A stretch of 64,000 bases of DNA. It comes from Ciona intestinalis (lineage: Eukaryota; Chordata; Ascidiacea; Phlebobranchia; Cionidae). The stretch is from contig NW_004190456.2 in assembly GCF_000224145.3 (NCBI RefSeq), positions 21,917-85,916 on the forward strand, written 5' to 3'. This document shows, piece by piece, positions 19,272 to 30,512 of the stretch. Below the pieces are notes generated by a model that saw only the letters and a program-made list of their open reading frames with translations, searched no databases and was not told the origin of the DNA. A program made the position numbers and the translations under genes. Position 1 is the first letter of the stretch, and every line of letters begins with the position of its first letter.

Positions 19272-22039
19272 TCACTTGTTTAAATCGGATGTTGGTTCAT
19301 CTGGAATGTTATTCGCGTTGCGCCACCTCGCGGTTGGTAAATTTACACCGATTATCTTCTCCATCCCGAGTGTTGGTGAAGTAAACTGTGTTACAACATC
19401 TGGGGTGTGCTCAGCATATTCAACCCTGGTCACTTTTTGTTGAACACGAAGAGAAAACGATTCCGCTTCCGGAATAGTAGCTTCACTATCTAGAAGCGAG
19501 CAGTTATAGAATTGTGTCTGGATACGAAAGTCGAGTGATTTTCGAAATGAATCCACGAAATTAGTGCAAGGTGTAATAATGCTTTGTTGTGACGTCACTT
19601 CGCACCGTCGTATGTACGTCACAGTGACGTATGGCCTACCATCAATAGTAGTACCACGCTTACACAAAGTAGAAAACGCGTTCCCGAGATTTTTCCCCCC
19701 AGAAGTTTCGACTCCCACGGTCGTGACGTCATCAACTTTCTCACGTGACACGTACCACTGACCCGGAACGGTTTCGCTGAACTGACGTCGACAATAATGG
19801 GATGACGTCACTGAATCCACTTCTGATGACGTCAGATGGGACACGTCACCTCTAATCCTAATAGGAGCAGGTTGGGGTAAGATGGGATTCCCATATCGAC
19901 CCACACGAAGCTGATTATTAATCTCACTTTTCCTCCGTCTTTCCGAACCCCATGTTGTGGGGGGGAGGTAAGGTGGAACGTTCCGTCTTGCTTCAACCTG
20001 GGTTTTGTTCACGGGTCCCAGCAACGTCACTTCTGTTACGTCATGAACGTAGAAGAAACCTCTCGGTGAATCGACCTCTGTGATGTCATTAGTGATAACT
20101 TCTACATCATAATCAAGTCGCGACTCGCCGTGTGCACTGTTTAAGATCGTCGAACGCAATCCTACGTCACAAACGTCAATTGTCCCTTCCACTGTGACGT
20201 CAACATAGGTTTTCTCGTGTTGGGGGATGTCCCATGAACCGTATCTTCTACCATAGGAAACCCCCGTGAATTCGAGGAAAATTCCCGGGTTAGCACCCAA
20301 ATCTAATGGGGCGCATGGGGGAATTACCCACGTCATTATAATGGGGTTGGGTGGGGTTGTGAACCTTAACCCTGGCTCCCTGTAACTTGATAAGGGGTAA
20401 AGTGGGGTAATTGGGTGCGCCGATGGGTTTCCCCTTTTACCCCTAAACCACCGGGGTAATTTATTCATCTTGACGTCAAGGTTGACGTCATCAACATATA
20501 TCAACATCTCATGGCTCCTAACCTGGGAATCCCCCAACATGCAACCACTAAGTTCCATTCCCCCCAATGCTACTTTAGCGGTGGCGAACTTTAGCGAGTC
20601 AATTCTGCCAAACGACCCCATGACCTTTTCAACTTGACGATTTAAACATTTGATGACGTCATCAGCGGTTGGGTCACGTTTGATGACGTCATCAGCGGTT
20701 GGGTCACGTTTGATGACGTCATCAGCGGTTGGGTCACGTTTGATGACGTCATCAAGGTTGAGAGGAATCGTCAGCCACCAATCTTCCTTGTCTTCGTCAG
20801 GTTGTTGTGGAGAGAGGTCTTCTTTGAATAAATCATCTTCTGGGGTTTGGGGTGGTGGCGGAGGAATATTTATCTCGAGGAACTCTTTACTCACGGCGGA
20901 CGAGTTGTGAAATTGTTGCGGAAATTTTAACTCGGTTGGTTCCATTTCTATTGCATTAGTGATGCACATCGGGATTCGGATGAAAATTTCGCGGGAATTT
21001 GGTGTCGGCAAATGCGGCAGAACTTCGAGAAAATTCCCGTCCTCAGCGGGAGACAAATAACAAGACAAAAGCCGCGTATTGTCCAACTCTTGTCTGCGGG
21101 AAAGTGTAGTCATCTCGGCAGGGTGAAGATGTAGTCTCTGCTGCGGGATTTCGATGCGAAATTTGTCGCGGATTTTTCTTTTTATCCCGATGATCAGTTC
21201 ATCGTTTCTTGGTCTTACTTCAATCTCAGTAAGCATGGGACCAGGGCACGACTGTGCGGATATTAACAATGGAATGAAACAGCGGAGTTCGAGCCGACAA
21301 TTCCCAACCTGTGTGTTTAATAAAAGTTTCAATATTTCCTAATCATGTTTTTTTACAACTAACAAAGCCATTTTAAAGCCGTGAGTTTACGGTTATATAA
21401 TTCTGTGAATATGCTTACTACCAAATGGGACGATCGCAGTATATACTGTACAAGTAAAATGTTAAGATAATAAACTCACTTGACTAAGCGTAGGAAAATA
21501 TTTGCCCAACACCGCAACAGTGTTCATTCGTTCACCACCTGCAAACAAACGCTGTCTGGATGGGTGAATCCCAGTCTTCTTATAAATCATTGCAATCAAA
21601 TTGGATATTTTGTCATGGGAACAGATGCCATCTAACACCGCAGATTCCCGCGTGTCGCCCATAGCAACCGAGATGCTCACCCCATTTTTTTTAAGTTGCC
21701 TAAAAAATAACGGAATTTTATTTTTTGTTAAAGTTACGAAGAGAAGGAAACGGCAAACGAAAGTCGTTATTAAAAGTTTGGATAAAAACACCGGTCAAAT
21801 ATTTTATGTTTAATTTACCAAAAATAAAATCTGGTACTGTGGGGTAAAATGGGACACCGTTAGCACATACCATGGGAATATAAAAAAATGTTTAATGTTC
21901 GGAATGTGTGGTTAGGATCATGCAATAGATTTACAAAAGCTCAAGTTTGTAGTTTACCACTAACCAACACATATTAACCAAACAAGAAAAAATCTTACCC
22001 GTATCGGGTGTTTAGTTGTTCGTTGTCGTAAGTTAACAT
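19272..22039 (-). CDS. Protein with two ubiquitin-like domains and a long unrecognised C-terminus, 3 exons
   Basis: I do not recognise a named family. Exons: 22039-21999, 21699-21480 and 21308-19272. The phases fit exactly and give 765 residues. About residues 20-105 resemble a beta-grasp ubiquitin fold (VSISVAMGDTRESAVLDGI, then ISNLIAMIYKKTGIHPSRQR, LFAGGERMN, then LELRCFIPLL). About 108-184 is a second, more divergent one (TEIEVRPRNDELIIGIKRKI, then IPQQRLHLHPAEM and NFLEVLPHL). No C-terminal Gly-Gly is visible, so these are probably non-conjugated domains. A proline run (IPPPPPQTPEDD) follows, then three tandem DPTADDVIKR units at about 271-306. The last 450 residues are Val/Thr/Asp-rich with no domain I can name. 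Its role could be as an adaptor in ubiquitin or proteasome pathways, but that is inference from the fold alone. Confidence 0.7.
20650..20757 (+). repeat. 30 bp minisatellite inside a coding exon
   Basis: The unit TTTGATGACGTCATCAGCGG plus TTGGGTCACG is repeated three times exactly, followed by a partial fourth beginning. Each unit contains the palindrome TGACGTCA. The period of 30 keeps the frame and encodes DPTADDVIKR on the minus strand. Confidence 0.95.
21370..21440 (+). mobile_element. MITE interior fragment
   Basis: AAGCCGTGAGTTTACGG, TATATAATTCTGTGAATATG and TTACTACCAAATGGGACGAT match the family interior. It lies in intron 2 of the ubiquitin-like gene and has no termini. Confidence 0.55.
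21830..21900 (+). mobile_element. MITE left-end fragment
   Basis: GGTACTGTGGGGTAAAATGG and GACACCGTTAGCACATACCA match the left end, as in the truncated copy at 6236. It is in intron 1 of the ubiquitin-like gene. Confidence 0.55.
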
Positions 22040-22643
22040 GGCAGCTTCGTTTCGTCTTTTCTGTTCATTCGTCCACCTTACTTTACTAACTTTCACATTT
22101 AATCGAATCTTTTGACTAATTGTTCTTTGTGGTGACAGGATAACGTTTCAAACCCTGCGCTCTGATTGTAATATAATCCCAACCCACAACAGAGCGCCCA
22201 CTGTAGCCTATTCGAAACCTCATCTTAGACATAAAACTTTACAATAGAAGTCTCTCTGCTTACAAGTTTCGTACAAGCGTGTAAAGGCGCGCAAATAAAG
22301 CCAGTAATCGGTCACCACAGCGCGTTCTGTTAGGTAACGTTATGCAAACACACCGGTAGCTGGTAAATAACCGATAACAAATTCACAAACACGTTTTCCC
22401 ACCTCGTAAACACGAAGCTGTACTTTGCAAAACCTCCTCGAATCGTAGCTTTTGATCGGCAATCTGCAAGTCGAAGCAGTATGAATGTAAAATCCTATAG
22501 CATATAAAAAAAGCTTTAACAATTTTGATATCGCTTTGTAATTTATAAATATATTCCTTCGGACATTATAGCGAAGATCAAATTAATTAAAACAACAAAG
22601 CGAATTAGAAACGAAACGTCAGTTGTTAAAATACCCGTGAATA

Positions 22644-22843
22644 TATAGTAGGGGGGGAGAAGACGGGACTTAATTAGCATATAATATACAAACATCCTGA
22701 TCAAGTTTTAAACTATTAACAGCGGGCTAAACGAAAGTCGTGAGGATAGGTTTTATATAACTCTCTAAATGTTCTTTGTTTACTACCTAATGTGACGAAA
22801 AAATAGAATGAAAAGTTGTTCCATTTTTCCCCACTCTACTATA
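22644..22843 (+). mobile_element. MITE, complete copy
   Basis: TATAGTAGGGGGGGAGAAGA at the left and TTTTTCCCCACTCTACTATA at the right. The interior has CAAACATCCTGATCAAGTTT, AAAGTCGTGAGGATAGG and TTTACTACCTAATGTG. Confidence 0.88.
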
Positions 22844-23268
22844 TATCTGTACTTTGTTTGACCAGCAAGTTAAAAAGCAATATTTAAATAATGAAACATT
22901 ATGAATTTAGTTCATGAAATAAATGCATGGGTGACGCAATCTCCGCTATGTTTTCCACCTAATATGGCTTACAGACTTAACTCTTGTGTTTGTAATCCGA
23001 TTACAATTATCGTGTTGTAGTGCGGTTATAATAATACATGCAATGCAGTGGTATAGAATAAAACTGTATGTGGCGTCTTGGGATGTGGGTCAGGAACCCT
23101 TCACGTGCCTTAGCGTCTCGGCGCATGCGCAATAGCGCCCCGAACAAATATATCAATCGGAACGAATATATCACGATGACTTACGGTTAAAACGTTGTGG
23201 GTGATCATTTTGTTTTTGTTTTAAACTTATTCAAAGCTGTTTTAAATTTGTTATAAACTTGCCGTTTA

Positions 23269-23458
23269 TATAGTAGGGTGGGGGAAGATGGGACACCTTT
23301 TCGTCTAGTTTTCTCTTTCCATTTGGTAGTAAACAAAGAACACTCAATGAATTATAAAATCGTGCATCTTCACGACTTTCACAGACTGTTGTTAATTGTT
23401 TAAAACACGATCAGGCTATTTGGATATTAGGTGTCCCATCTTCCCTCACTCTACTATA
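23269..23458 (+). mobile_element. MITE, complete copy
   Basis: TATAGTAGGGTGGGGGAAGA and CATCTTCCCTCACTCTACTATA-type ends, with the interior in the orientation of the copy at 4360. Confidence 0.9.
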
Positions 23459-24064
23459 TAATCGTCCGTAAAACATAGTTGAGTTGCTATCAGTAAATTA
23501 GCTTGGCTAATGGGGCATTCAATGCCTCAGATTAAAACTACTTCTAAACATAGGTAATAAGCAATAAGTCAAAAGTTCATTTCTGAATATTAAAAAAAGA
23601 GCGTGCTTTATGTATGACGTCACTGAAGTAAGTTGTAATTCGGATAATCGTGAGCTATATAAACAGAACAAATGTTAAGAATTGAGTTTGAAACAACTAG
23701 CTTTTGTCATCCCTTTACTAATAACCACTACTTTTATTTATTCCCGGATTATTTATATTTGCCAAACAATACTAACATAACTGGTGTTTGGATTTGGTAA
23801 TTTACGTTGCAAAAAAACAACACAAAATATTTTGTGTTTTTTTTTGCAAAACAAAAAACGGAAATGATTGTTACGTGCAAACTGCATTTTACCAACGATA
23901 ATTCTTTTCAACCTGTAGCGTATATATCTGCTAGCGTACGTTGGAGAGTATACGTCAGCATGTATACACGCTGACGTCAAGCAGACTTTTTTCTCTTGTA
24001 AAATGCAGGACTGACGTTTTAACTGTCGAGGTTGGACAACCAATGTCGTCATACGTGGTTTAAT

Positions 24065-24114
24065 NNNNNNNNNNNNNNNNNNNNNNNNNNNNNNNNNNNN
24101 NNNNNNNNNNNNNN
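24065..24114. other. Assembly gap (50 N)
   Basis: A run of 50 N. Its round length suggests a placeholder rather than a measured size. Confidence 0.95.
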
Positions 24115-24852
24115 AACCGCACGTGGCAAGCGCAGATAACGAATCGGTGCAAAGTGTGTGGTTTTATTTAAATACATGCAAAAAACAATTTTCATTATAT
24201 ATTACAGATACTACAATCCCTTAACCTTGCGCAACGATGTTTTTAATCTTTCATGGTTTATTAACAATTTAGAAACGTTTAACACCCGTGGCCCCCTGCT
24301 CCATCAATAAAATACCCTACATTTGTTTTAATATATTTACGTTTGTTATTTTATTCACCACTTTGCAGCAATTGGCCTCTAAAATAAACAAGGCCATGAG
24401 CAGAAGTCTGCTTTGTGGTCACTTTTGTAAAGCCCTGGGCAGCAAACCATACTGAATACCTTAAATTCTGTTAACAGCCAATACATAATATAAACAAACT
24501 TCATCAATATACAGTTCTACCAACCACTAAGCATAGGAACTTTTGAAGCCAAAAACTGTGTAAAAAGTGCAGTTTAATAAAACAGTGGTTTCATAAAATT
24601 GAGTAAAAAAGTGATGCAAAAATAAAATACAGTGGAAGTGAAAAAGTGGTTATAATATTATTAGGTTTTACCTAAAAGTACAAAGCAGAGTTTACATAAA
24701 GATGATTTTGCTTCTGTATGGATAATCCAGAACATTCCAGTAGGGTTTGTGCAGCAGTTCAATATACAGGAGTTGTGCCTGACATCAATACTGTGAGTCT
24801 CTCACATCTAAGAGCATGGAATCAATGCTTTCTGTGGAAAATATGAAACTGA

Positions 24853-27800
24853 TTATAAAAGATTAAGATATTGAATATTGAGCACGAAACCATTATCTTG
24901 TTCAGCTGGTTGCTTAGAAATTTCACGTGGCGTGGCTTCATTTGGTGGCATGGCATCATTTGGTGGCATGGCATTGTTTGGTGGCATGGCATTATGTTGA
25001 ACAGGTAGAACGGTCCCATTAGCTTGTAGGATATATAACACGTGGCCACCTGCAGGTAAAGACAATGCTGTGTCGCTATGTTTGTAATACAAGAGCATAA
25101 TACTTTGGTATATTCTACAATAGCAAATGTTAACATTTTAACAACTGCACAAAAACAGGTATAAAAATTTTTAAGAAAAAAACAGTACATCGTTTTACGT
25201 TTTCATATCCGCACCTGAATGTTGCGTTAACTGGAGTTGGTTTTCTTCTCCACTTTCATCCGGACATTCTTCATATCCATTGTATGTCATCTGTGATGTT
25301 AAAGTTGTTGTTACTTTCAACAGGCAGTTGTATGATGGTGCCCAGTTCGAGGTGTATGAAACAGAAACAGAACGGTGTTATAAATAAGTTGGATAAATAA
25401 GTTGCATTCATTTGTTCATTCAATTATAATAATAATAAACAATTGTCAGTAATACGATAAGTTGTAAAGTAAATATTTATTTTCTGCACCATCAAGAATA
25501 TGATGCAAAAGAAACAATAACATTTCCCTAATATTATTTCTCTTACTGTATTGTGTAGAGCAGAGAGATAACATTCCCAAACCACAAGTTTTACTTTATT
25601 TGCTACTTTCTTGTTTTTAAACTTTATAAAAATACAAACTCCTCAATGTTGGGATAAGTATATGAGGTTCAAAACTCCTAACAAAGTTGAAATAAAAATT
25701 TTCAGTTTAAAACTCAGTATAAAATGACAGCTGTTATGAGAATGTCTCCTTGGGCAAAACACCTAACGGCAATTGCTCCAATGTGGTCACCAATGGGTTG
25801 TCTTTTGCTAGCAATACATAAAAACAATCACCCACGAAGTTACATACACGGTAACTCATAAGCGTGCACAAGGTGTATGAAACAAAACACCCGTGTTATA
25901 ACATCTGGATATTTAAAATAAACACTCACATTTTTTCTGCAGCAAATTGGCTTGCTTGCGACCACTATTGAAATAATGATTAGAATTCCTTCCACCAACC
26001 CTGTGAGTGTAATAACAGAATAAAGTATTGTGAGGGAAGGAACAGGGTTTAATGCTCCAGGTGGTATAGCAGGGGAGGAGGCGTTTTCAAGCTTGTCAAA
26101 TGCTTGAGGATTGTACCTTTGCATGTGCTGTAAAAAAGTAATGATAAACTAGCAATACTTCACAACTATACAAGTATAGTAGGGTGGGGGAAGACGGGAC
26201 ACCTTCAGCACATAGTATCTAAATATCCTGATTTTGTTTTGAATTATTAACAACGATCTATGGGAGTTGTGAGGATAGTTTTATAATTCTTTGAATGTTT
26301 TATGTTTACTACCAAATGGGACAATGAAATAAATGGAAAGGTGTCTCATCTCCCCCACCCTACTGTATATATCACGTTTCATATACTGTCGCTGTCAGGC
26401 ATACTATGTTGTGTAAAACAGTTCTTGTGACATTTACTTGCATACTGACAATTCAACGTCCTATACAGGTTGTCTTCATCGGGGTGAATGACAATCAATA
26501 TACAACATTTCATTTACATAAACATAATAATTATCTAAACAATGTAAACATACACAGTATACACCTTACATATATACCTCATAGTTTGTCACATACTGTG
26601 TACTCTCTAAAGGCCCAGACATAACAAGCATAAGATCTATGGCAGCAACAGGTACACCAATGATGGACAAGACCAAAGCAGCAACGAACTTTAAGAAAAC
26701 ATAAACACAAATTTTTGGTTAAAATTATATTAGTGTGACTTAGTGTGACTTATTCATCTTTGCATGGCGTGCAATGACATTCGTTATAACTTGGGTGTTC
26801 TGTTTCATACATCTCGTGCCTGCTTACGAGTTACCACATATGTAACTTTGTGGGTGATTGTTATTTTCTGTATGGCTGACAATTAGAAACCCATTAGTGA
26901 CCACTGGGTTAGAGGAATTTTCGTTCTTGCCCAAGGACTCCCACACCCACTATGGTAGCGGAATCAAGCCTTGAGGTCCGAACCTCTAGTCTAGAGGCGA
27001 ATGCTCTAACCACTGTGTTGGAAATGCACAAGGACGAGAAAATAACACAATAAAACTTCTTGAGTGTTTGGTAATAGGCCAAATACTGCCTAAATCCCAA
27101 GTCCTTATCAAGGACCTTGCCCCCAAAAAATAAAACACAACACAACAATGCTTACATCATAGCAATCATAACGAATAAACAAAGTTTTTTTACCGGACAT
27201 ATTGTCTTGAACTTCGAGGCATGGATAAGAACAATCCCAAGAGCAGTGAACTGGGATTTAAACATAAATTAGAACATTGCTGCGTCACTTATAAAAGAAA
27301 CTAAAATTTAAATACGGTTTAGTGCAAAAATGAAATCACAAAATCCCTTTTCCCATGCCATGTGGCCATTTCATAGGACCTCGCTGTCCAATACAGAATA
27401 AAACATTGGATAATTTCTGATACAAAAGCTAGCAAGAATAAACAGTAGGGATAAGGTAAAGCCACTTACCACAGTTCCTGCCCAGATTCCACTTCCAAAA
27501 TATGCCCTTGGATTCCACCAATAATAATACTCGGATACAACATTTGTGAAGATAATCGCTAAAATGCCCGAAACAATTGAAATAATGCCAAGAACAGTAT
27601 GAGTGATCTGAAAGATAAATGGTTTTTATTTGATAAATTATAAGAATGAGCATAAAGATGTTTTAACACGAGTGTTCTGTTCCATACACCTCATGCCCGC
27701 TTACCACATAGAGTTACCACATATGTAACTTTGTCGCTGATTGTATACATTTATGGCTGATAATTTAGACAACCCATTAGTGACCACTGGATTGGAGCAA

Positions 27801-28110
27801 TTGCCATTAGGTCTTCCCCAAGTACACATACGCCCACAATAGTAGCACCGTCAAGCCACGCATCCAGTAACCTTTGGTCTATAGGCGACCTCTGGGGCTA
27901 GGCATTATAAGTACATTTGTTAATCTAATAATACACTAAGGGAAGTTATGCATATTAAAAAACAAACATTTAATTGAAGTTAAACAATGCAAACATAATC
28001 ACCCCAATATTTTTCACAACTTTGGGTTTGGAGATGCATCCACAGCATTCTTTCTGTGGTTCCCCGTGTTGAGTTTCAACCAGGGTGATTGCTCTACCAT
28101 TATCAGCCAT
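24853..28110 (-). CDS. MS4A/CD20-like four-span membrane protein, 7 exons
   Basis: MS4A proteins are four-helix plasma membrane proteins linked to calcium signalling and immune or chemosensory roles in vertebrates. Exons: 28110-28003, 27607-27470, 27250-27194, 26688-26578, 26127-25930, 25290-25215, 25049-24853. The first five are all phase 0, and the frame closes at 294 residues. A short N-terminus with CCGCISKPK precedes TM1 (ITHTVLGIISIVSGILAIIF, about 37-56). Then come an aromatic loop with EYYYWWNPRAYFGSGIW, TM2 (AGTVFTALGIVLIHA), TM3 (FVAALVLSIIGVPVAAIDLM), an extracellular loop, TM4 (about 169-197, ending CC) and an acidic cytoplasmic tail with a repeated NAMPPN motif. The GSGIWAG sequence before TM2 is typical of the CD20-like domain. 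A TMEM176-type relative is an alternative. Introns carry a MITE and SINEs. Confidence 0.75.
24931..24992 (-). repeat. 18 bp tandem repeat in the last MS4A-like exon
   Basis: Three units encoding NAMPPN, NAMPPN and DAMPPN plus a degenerate EATP unit, read on the minus strand (plus-strand core TTTGGTGGCATGGCAT). The period of 18 preserves frame. Confidence 0.9.
25340..25415 (+). repeat. SINE distal fragment
   Basis: GGTGTATGAAACAGAAACAG, GGTGTTATAAATAAGTTGG and GATAAATAAGTTGCATTCATT, a degenerate 3' module in the MS4A-like gene. Confidence 0.6.
25745..25905 (+). repeat. SINE, 5'-truncated
   Basis: Starts at TCCTTGGGCAAAACACCTAA and continues through CACCCACGAAGTTACATACA and GTATGAAACAAAACACCCGT to TTATAAC, close to the end of exon 5 of the MS4A-like gene. 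Confidence 0.8.
26175..26367 (+). mobile_element. MITE, complete copy in an MS4A-like intron
   Basis: TATAGTAGGGTGGGGGAAGA and CTCCCCCACCCTACTGTATA ends around the standard interior. Confidence 0.9.
26752..27021 (-). repeat. SINE, full-length, reverse
   Basis: Runs from the distal module (TGCATGGCGTGCAATGACA, TTCGTTATAACTTGGGTG) through ACCACTGGGTTAGAGG to the head complement (TCTAACCACTGTGT). It is in an intron of the MS4A-like gene. Confidence 0.85.
27664..27898 (-). repeat. SINE, nearly full, reverse
   Basis: Distal CACGAGTGTTCTGTTCCATA, then GTTACCACATATGTAACTTT, GACCACTGGATTGGAGCAAT and a degenerate head. Intron 1 of the MS4A-like gene. Confidence 0.8.
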
Positions 28111-28484
28111 TGCAAAACTAGTGGACTAAAACAACAGTATATTAATATGAAAATCATAAAATGTAACTTAGAGCTTCACAAATAACTTTAACTTTAGTTT
28201 ATACTAAAATTTATTGCCCCTTAGATATAAAATACAAATTAGGAACATGGCGGATATGTTATAGTTTGATGGGGTAAGATGGAACATGTTTTCATTCTCA
28301 TCTCCTTTACATATCCATTTAGAAGTAAACTAAAATTGTTAATTGTTAAAAACACGACTTTGTAATAATGAATATAATAGGCTAACAGTATACATCATAC
28401 TCCGCTGTGATATATAATATTTATTACTTTGATTCAGTAACCGCATTTAAAACAAAAATCTTATAGCTAAATGAAACCCAGTAT

Positions 28485-28968
28485 GCTACATATGCCAACC
28501 CAGAGCCATAGAAATACCGAGTAGTCCAACCCATTGTTACGTAAAACACAAATTGAACGGCAATTTGGTTCCAAAATAACACAGTAGGTATAGGGAAAAT
28601 GTATGTTTTTCGGTAAATTACAGAAAAACTTGGGCCTAAAAACAAATTTAAAGGTTGAAAAATGTAAAAAACATGTGTTATTTGTTTTCTGTGTCAAAAA
28701 AAGTCAAAAATTAGAATTAGAAGCGGTTGATTTGCGACATTTTAGTCATTTAATGCGGCTAAATTTATACATTTTTTCTAAAAAATGTTTGGTAAGGTAA
28801 ATAGAAGCTGTTTTACACCTTCCCACAATAGGAAAACACAAACAAAACTTAACAAGTTCGTTTAAACCCATTGTCAAAGTTACCACTTTTGCTCTATTTT
28901 GGACACACATAGACGGCAGTTGGACTACTCGGTGTTTATACGACTCTGTGCCAACCCATATTATAGCA
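28485..28968. mobile_element. Candidate inverted-repeat element of about 480 bp
   Basis: The left arm (GCTACATATG, then ACCGAGTAGTCCAAC) is mirrored about 430 bases later as GTTGGACTACTCGGTGTTTA and GCCAACCCATATTATAGC. The arms are 45-50 bases with mismatches and a few gaps. No transposase is inside, so a non-autonomous DNA element is plausible. Confidence 0.6.
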
Positions 28969-29317
28969 ATAAAGATTTACAATCCATTTTTATCAACGTT
29001 TGGCATCTATACTCCACTATAGCCCAGACTAACATGCCTGTTACTTCAAAATAAATCTACACCTAAATGCCTATACCCTATATATTTACTCAGCAGAGTT
29101 TAAATATAAATCTTTACGTAACTTTAAATGCATCACAACAACAAGACGCCTACACTGTATATTACGTGCGCTCAATACGTACGTGACTAAGAACAAGGGT
29201 CAGTTGTTTGCTCAATAATTTAAACATGTAAATTTGAATTCCGTGGATTAGCGCAGACACTAAAATGTTGTTCTTGCAGGTGTTAATTGAAGGTAATAAT
29301 AAAGTGGGCCTGAAAAT

Positions 29318-29375
29318 CCCAAAAAGAGGGACGAAAACAGCGAAGACGAAAAAAGAGGGACGAAAACAGCGAAGG
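29318..29375 (+). repeat. Two-copy tandem repeat
   Basis: AAAAAGAGGGACGAAAACAG plus CGAAGACG is repeated once with minor change, period about 29. Confidence 0.8.
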
Positions 29376-30373
29376 CGAGTTAATTGAAAACGTCCCACCC
29401 CTGGCGGGTATGAAGTGAAATCATTTGATGTAACCTATTAGTCCTTGACGGGAAACGACAACCGTTAAAACAGCGTTGTGATTTAGGAATAGAGCCAGCA
29501 ACTATAGCTTGTCGGATGTCCTTGTTAGAACATCGCGATTCGTCATTATGACATCACAGTTTCGGGAATAGAGCTCACCTCATTATCTAATTGGCTCACC
29601 ATTCTGACATCACAAGAACCTCGTTGTGGATGAAATATAAACATTGGCAACGTTTGCAACGAAGATCTTAGTAAACATTGTAAATATAAAAAAAAAAAAT
29701 TTTGCGGCGACCACGGAGGGCAGCGAAAAAAGTTTATTTTTGGGTCAAACAAAAAAGTTTGGTGCAATCCTTTACCCGTTACCGCTTAGAAATTCACTGC
29801 AGAGAAACAATTCAACTGTCATTGCTTCATCCTCCACGCTTTATTCATCTGTCTTACGTGCAAAGATACCATTGGATATATAAAAACCTAAATTTGATGG
29901 TTTCTTAGTAAAATTACTACATTTTTTGGAAACCCTTGTGAAAAACCCTATATTTTCAGTCTCACTTTTAAAGGGTATAAGCTTTATTGAAACCTGATTT
30001 CATGATTTATTCCGAATCAGATAAACATTGAAAGAAGAAGAATACTGAAATGAAGATGTTTGATACTGAAGAAATTATAAAAAGCAATGAGTCGCATTTA
30101 AATATGCAACATTACAGAAACTTATATTTGTAATAGCTGAAGAAACTTATATAATAAAAATGAAGTCACTTAGATTGGAAATGAAAATGAAGAAAAATTA
30201 CATATTATTTTCAACCACCCTACACACAGTGGCCTATTAGCATAATGGTGAAGAAATATCATTGAGATTCAGGTTAAACAATTACTGAGTAAAGTAAAAC
30301 AGGTTTTCCTATTTATTTAATCTAATTATCAACAACTACTATCGTTGCATATGCATCACATTCTTCTTGCATT

Positions 30374-30512
30374 TTATATCTTCATAGATTTAACTACAAC
30401 TTGAAACAAATGGATTGAATGTTTCAACTTCAGAGTTTGAGGCAACAACTTCAACCATGCAGCTTTTCCATTGTCTTTCCCATTCATATACTCTTGCAAG
30501 GAATCTCTTAAG
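30374..30512 (-). CDS. RNF213-like: RNF213-like last exon
   Basis: The acceptor ATTTCCAG precedes 30512, and the leftover AG of the previous exon (31142-31020) completes a Ser codon. It encodes LRDSLQEYMNGKDNGKAAW and ends VVVKSMKI then stop. No functional motif was recognised. Confidence 0.7.

Larger units (their letters stand above)
22040..24852. other. Intergenic region with two MITEs and a short gap
   Basis: 2.8 kb between the 5' end of the ubiquitin-like gene and the 3' end of the MS4A-like gene. No exon was recognised. It contains complete MITEs at 22644-22843 and 23269-23458, the last two TGACGTCA sites of the window, and 50 N at 24065-24114. The sequence from 24115 to 24852 is AT-rich and probably includes the 3' untranslated region of the MS4A-like gene. 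Confidence 0.55.
28111..30373. other. Intergenic region between the MS4A-like and RNF213-like genes
   Basis: About 2.3 kb with no exon recognised. It holds a decayed MITE (about 28262-28355), an inverted-repeat element (28485-28968), a short tandem repeat (29318-29375) and AT-rich DNA that probably includes the MS4A-like promoter and the RNF213-like 3' untranslated region. Confidence 0.55.

Noticed and set aside
19860..20420. MITE-derived coding sequence in the ubiquitin-like gene (stretches such as GGTTGGGGTAAGATGGGATT)
   Set aside because: Three short G-rich stretches resemble the MITE end, but none extends into the interior, and each is explained as proline/tryptophan-rich codons on the minus strand. 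Not strong enough to claim.
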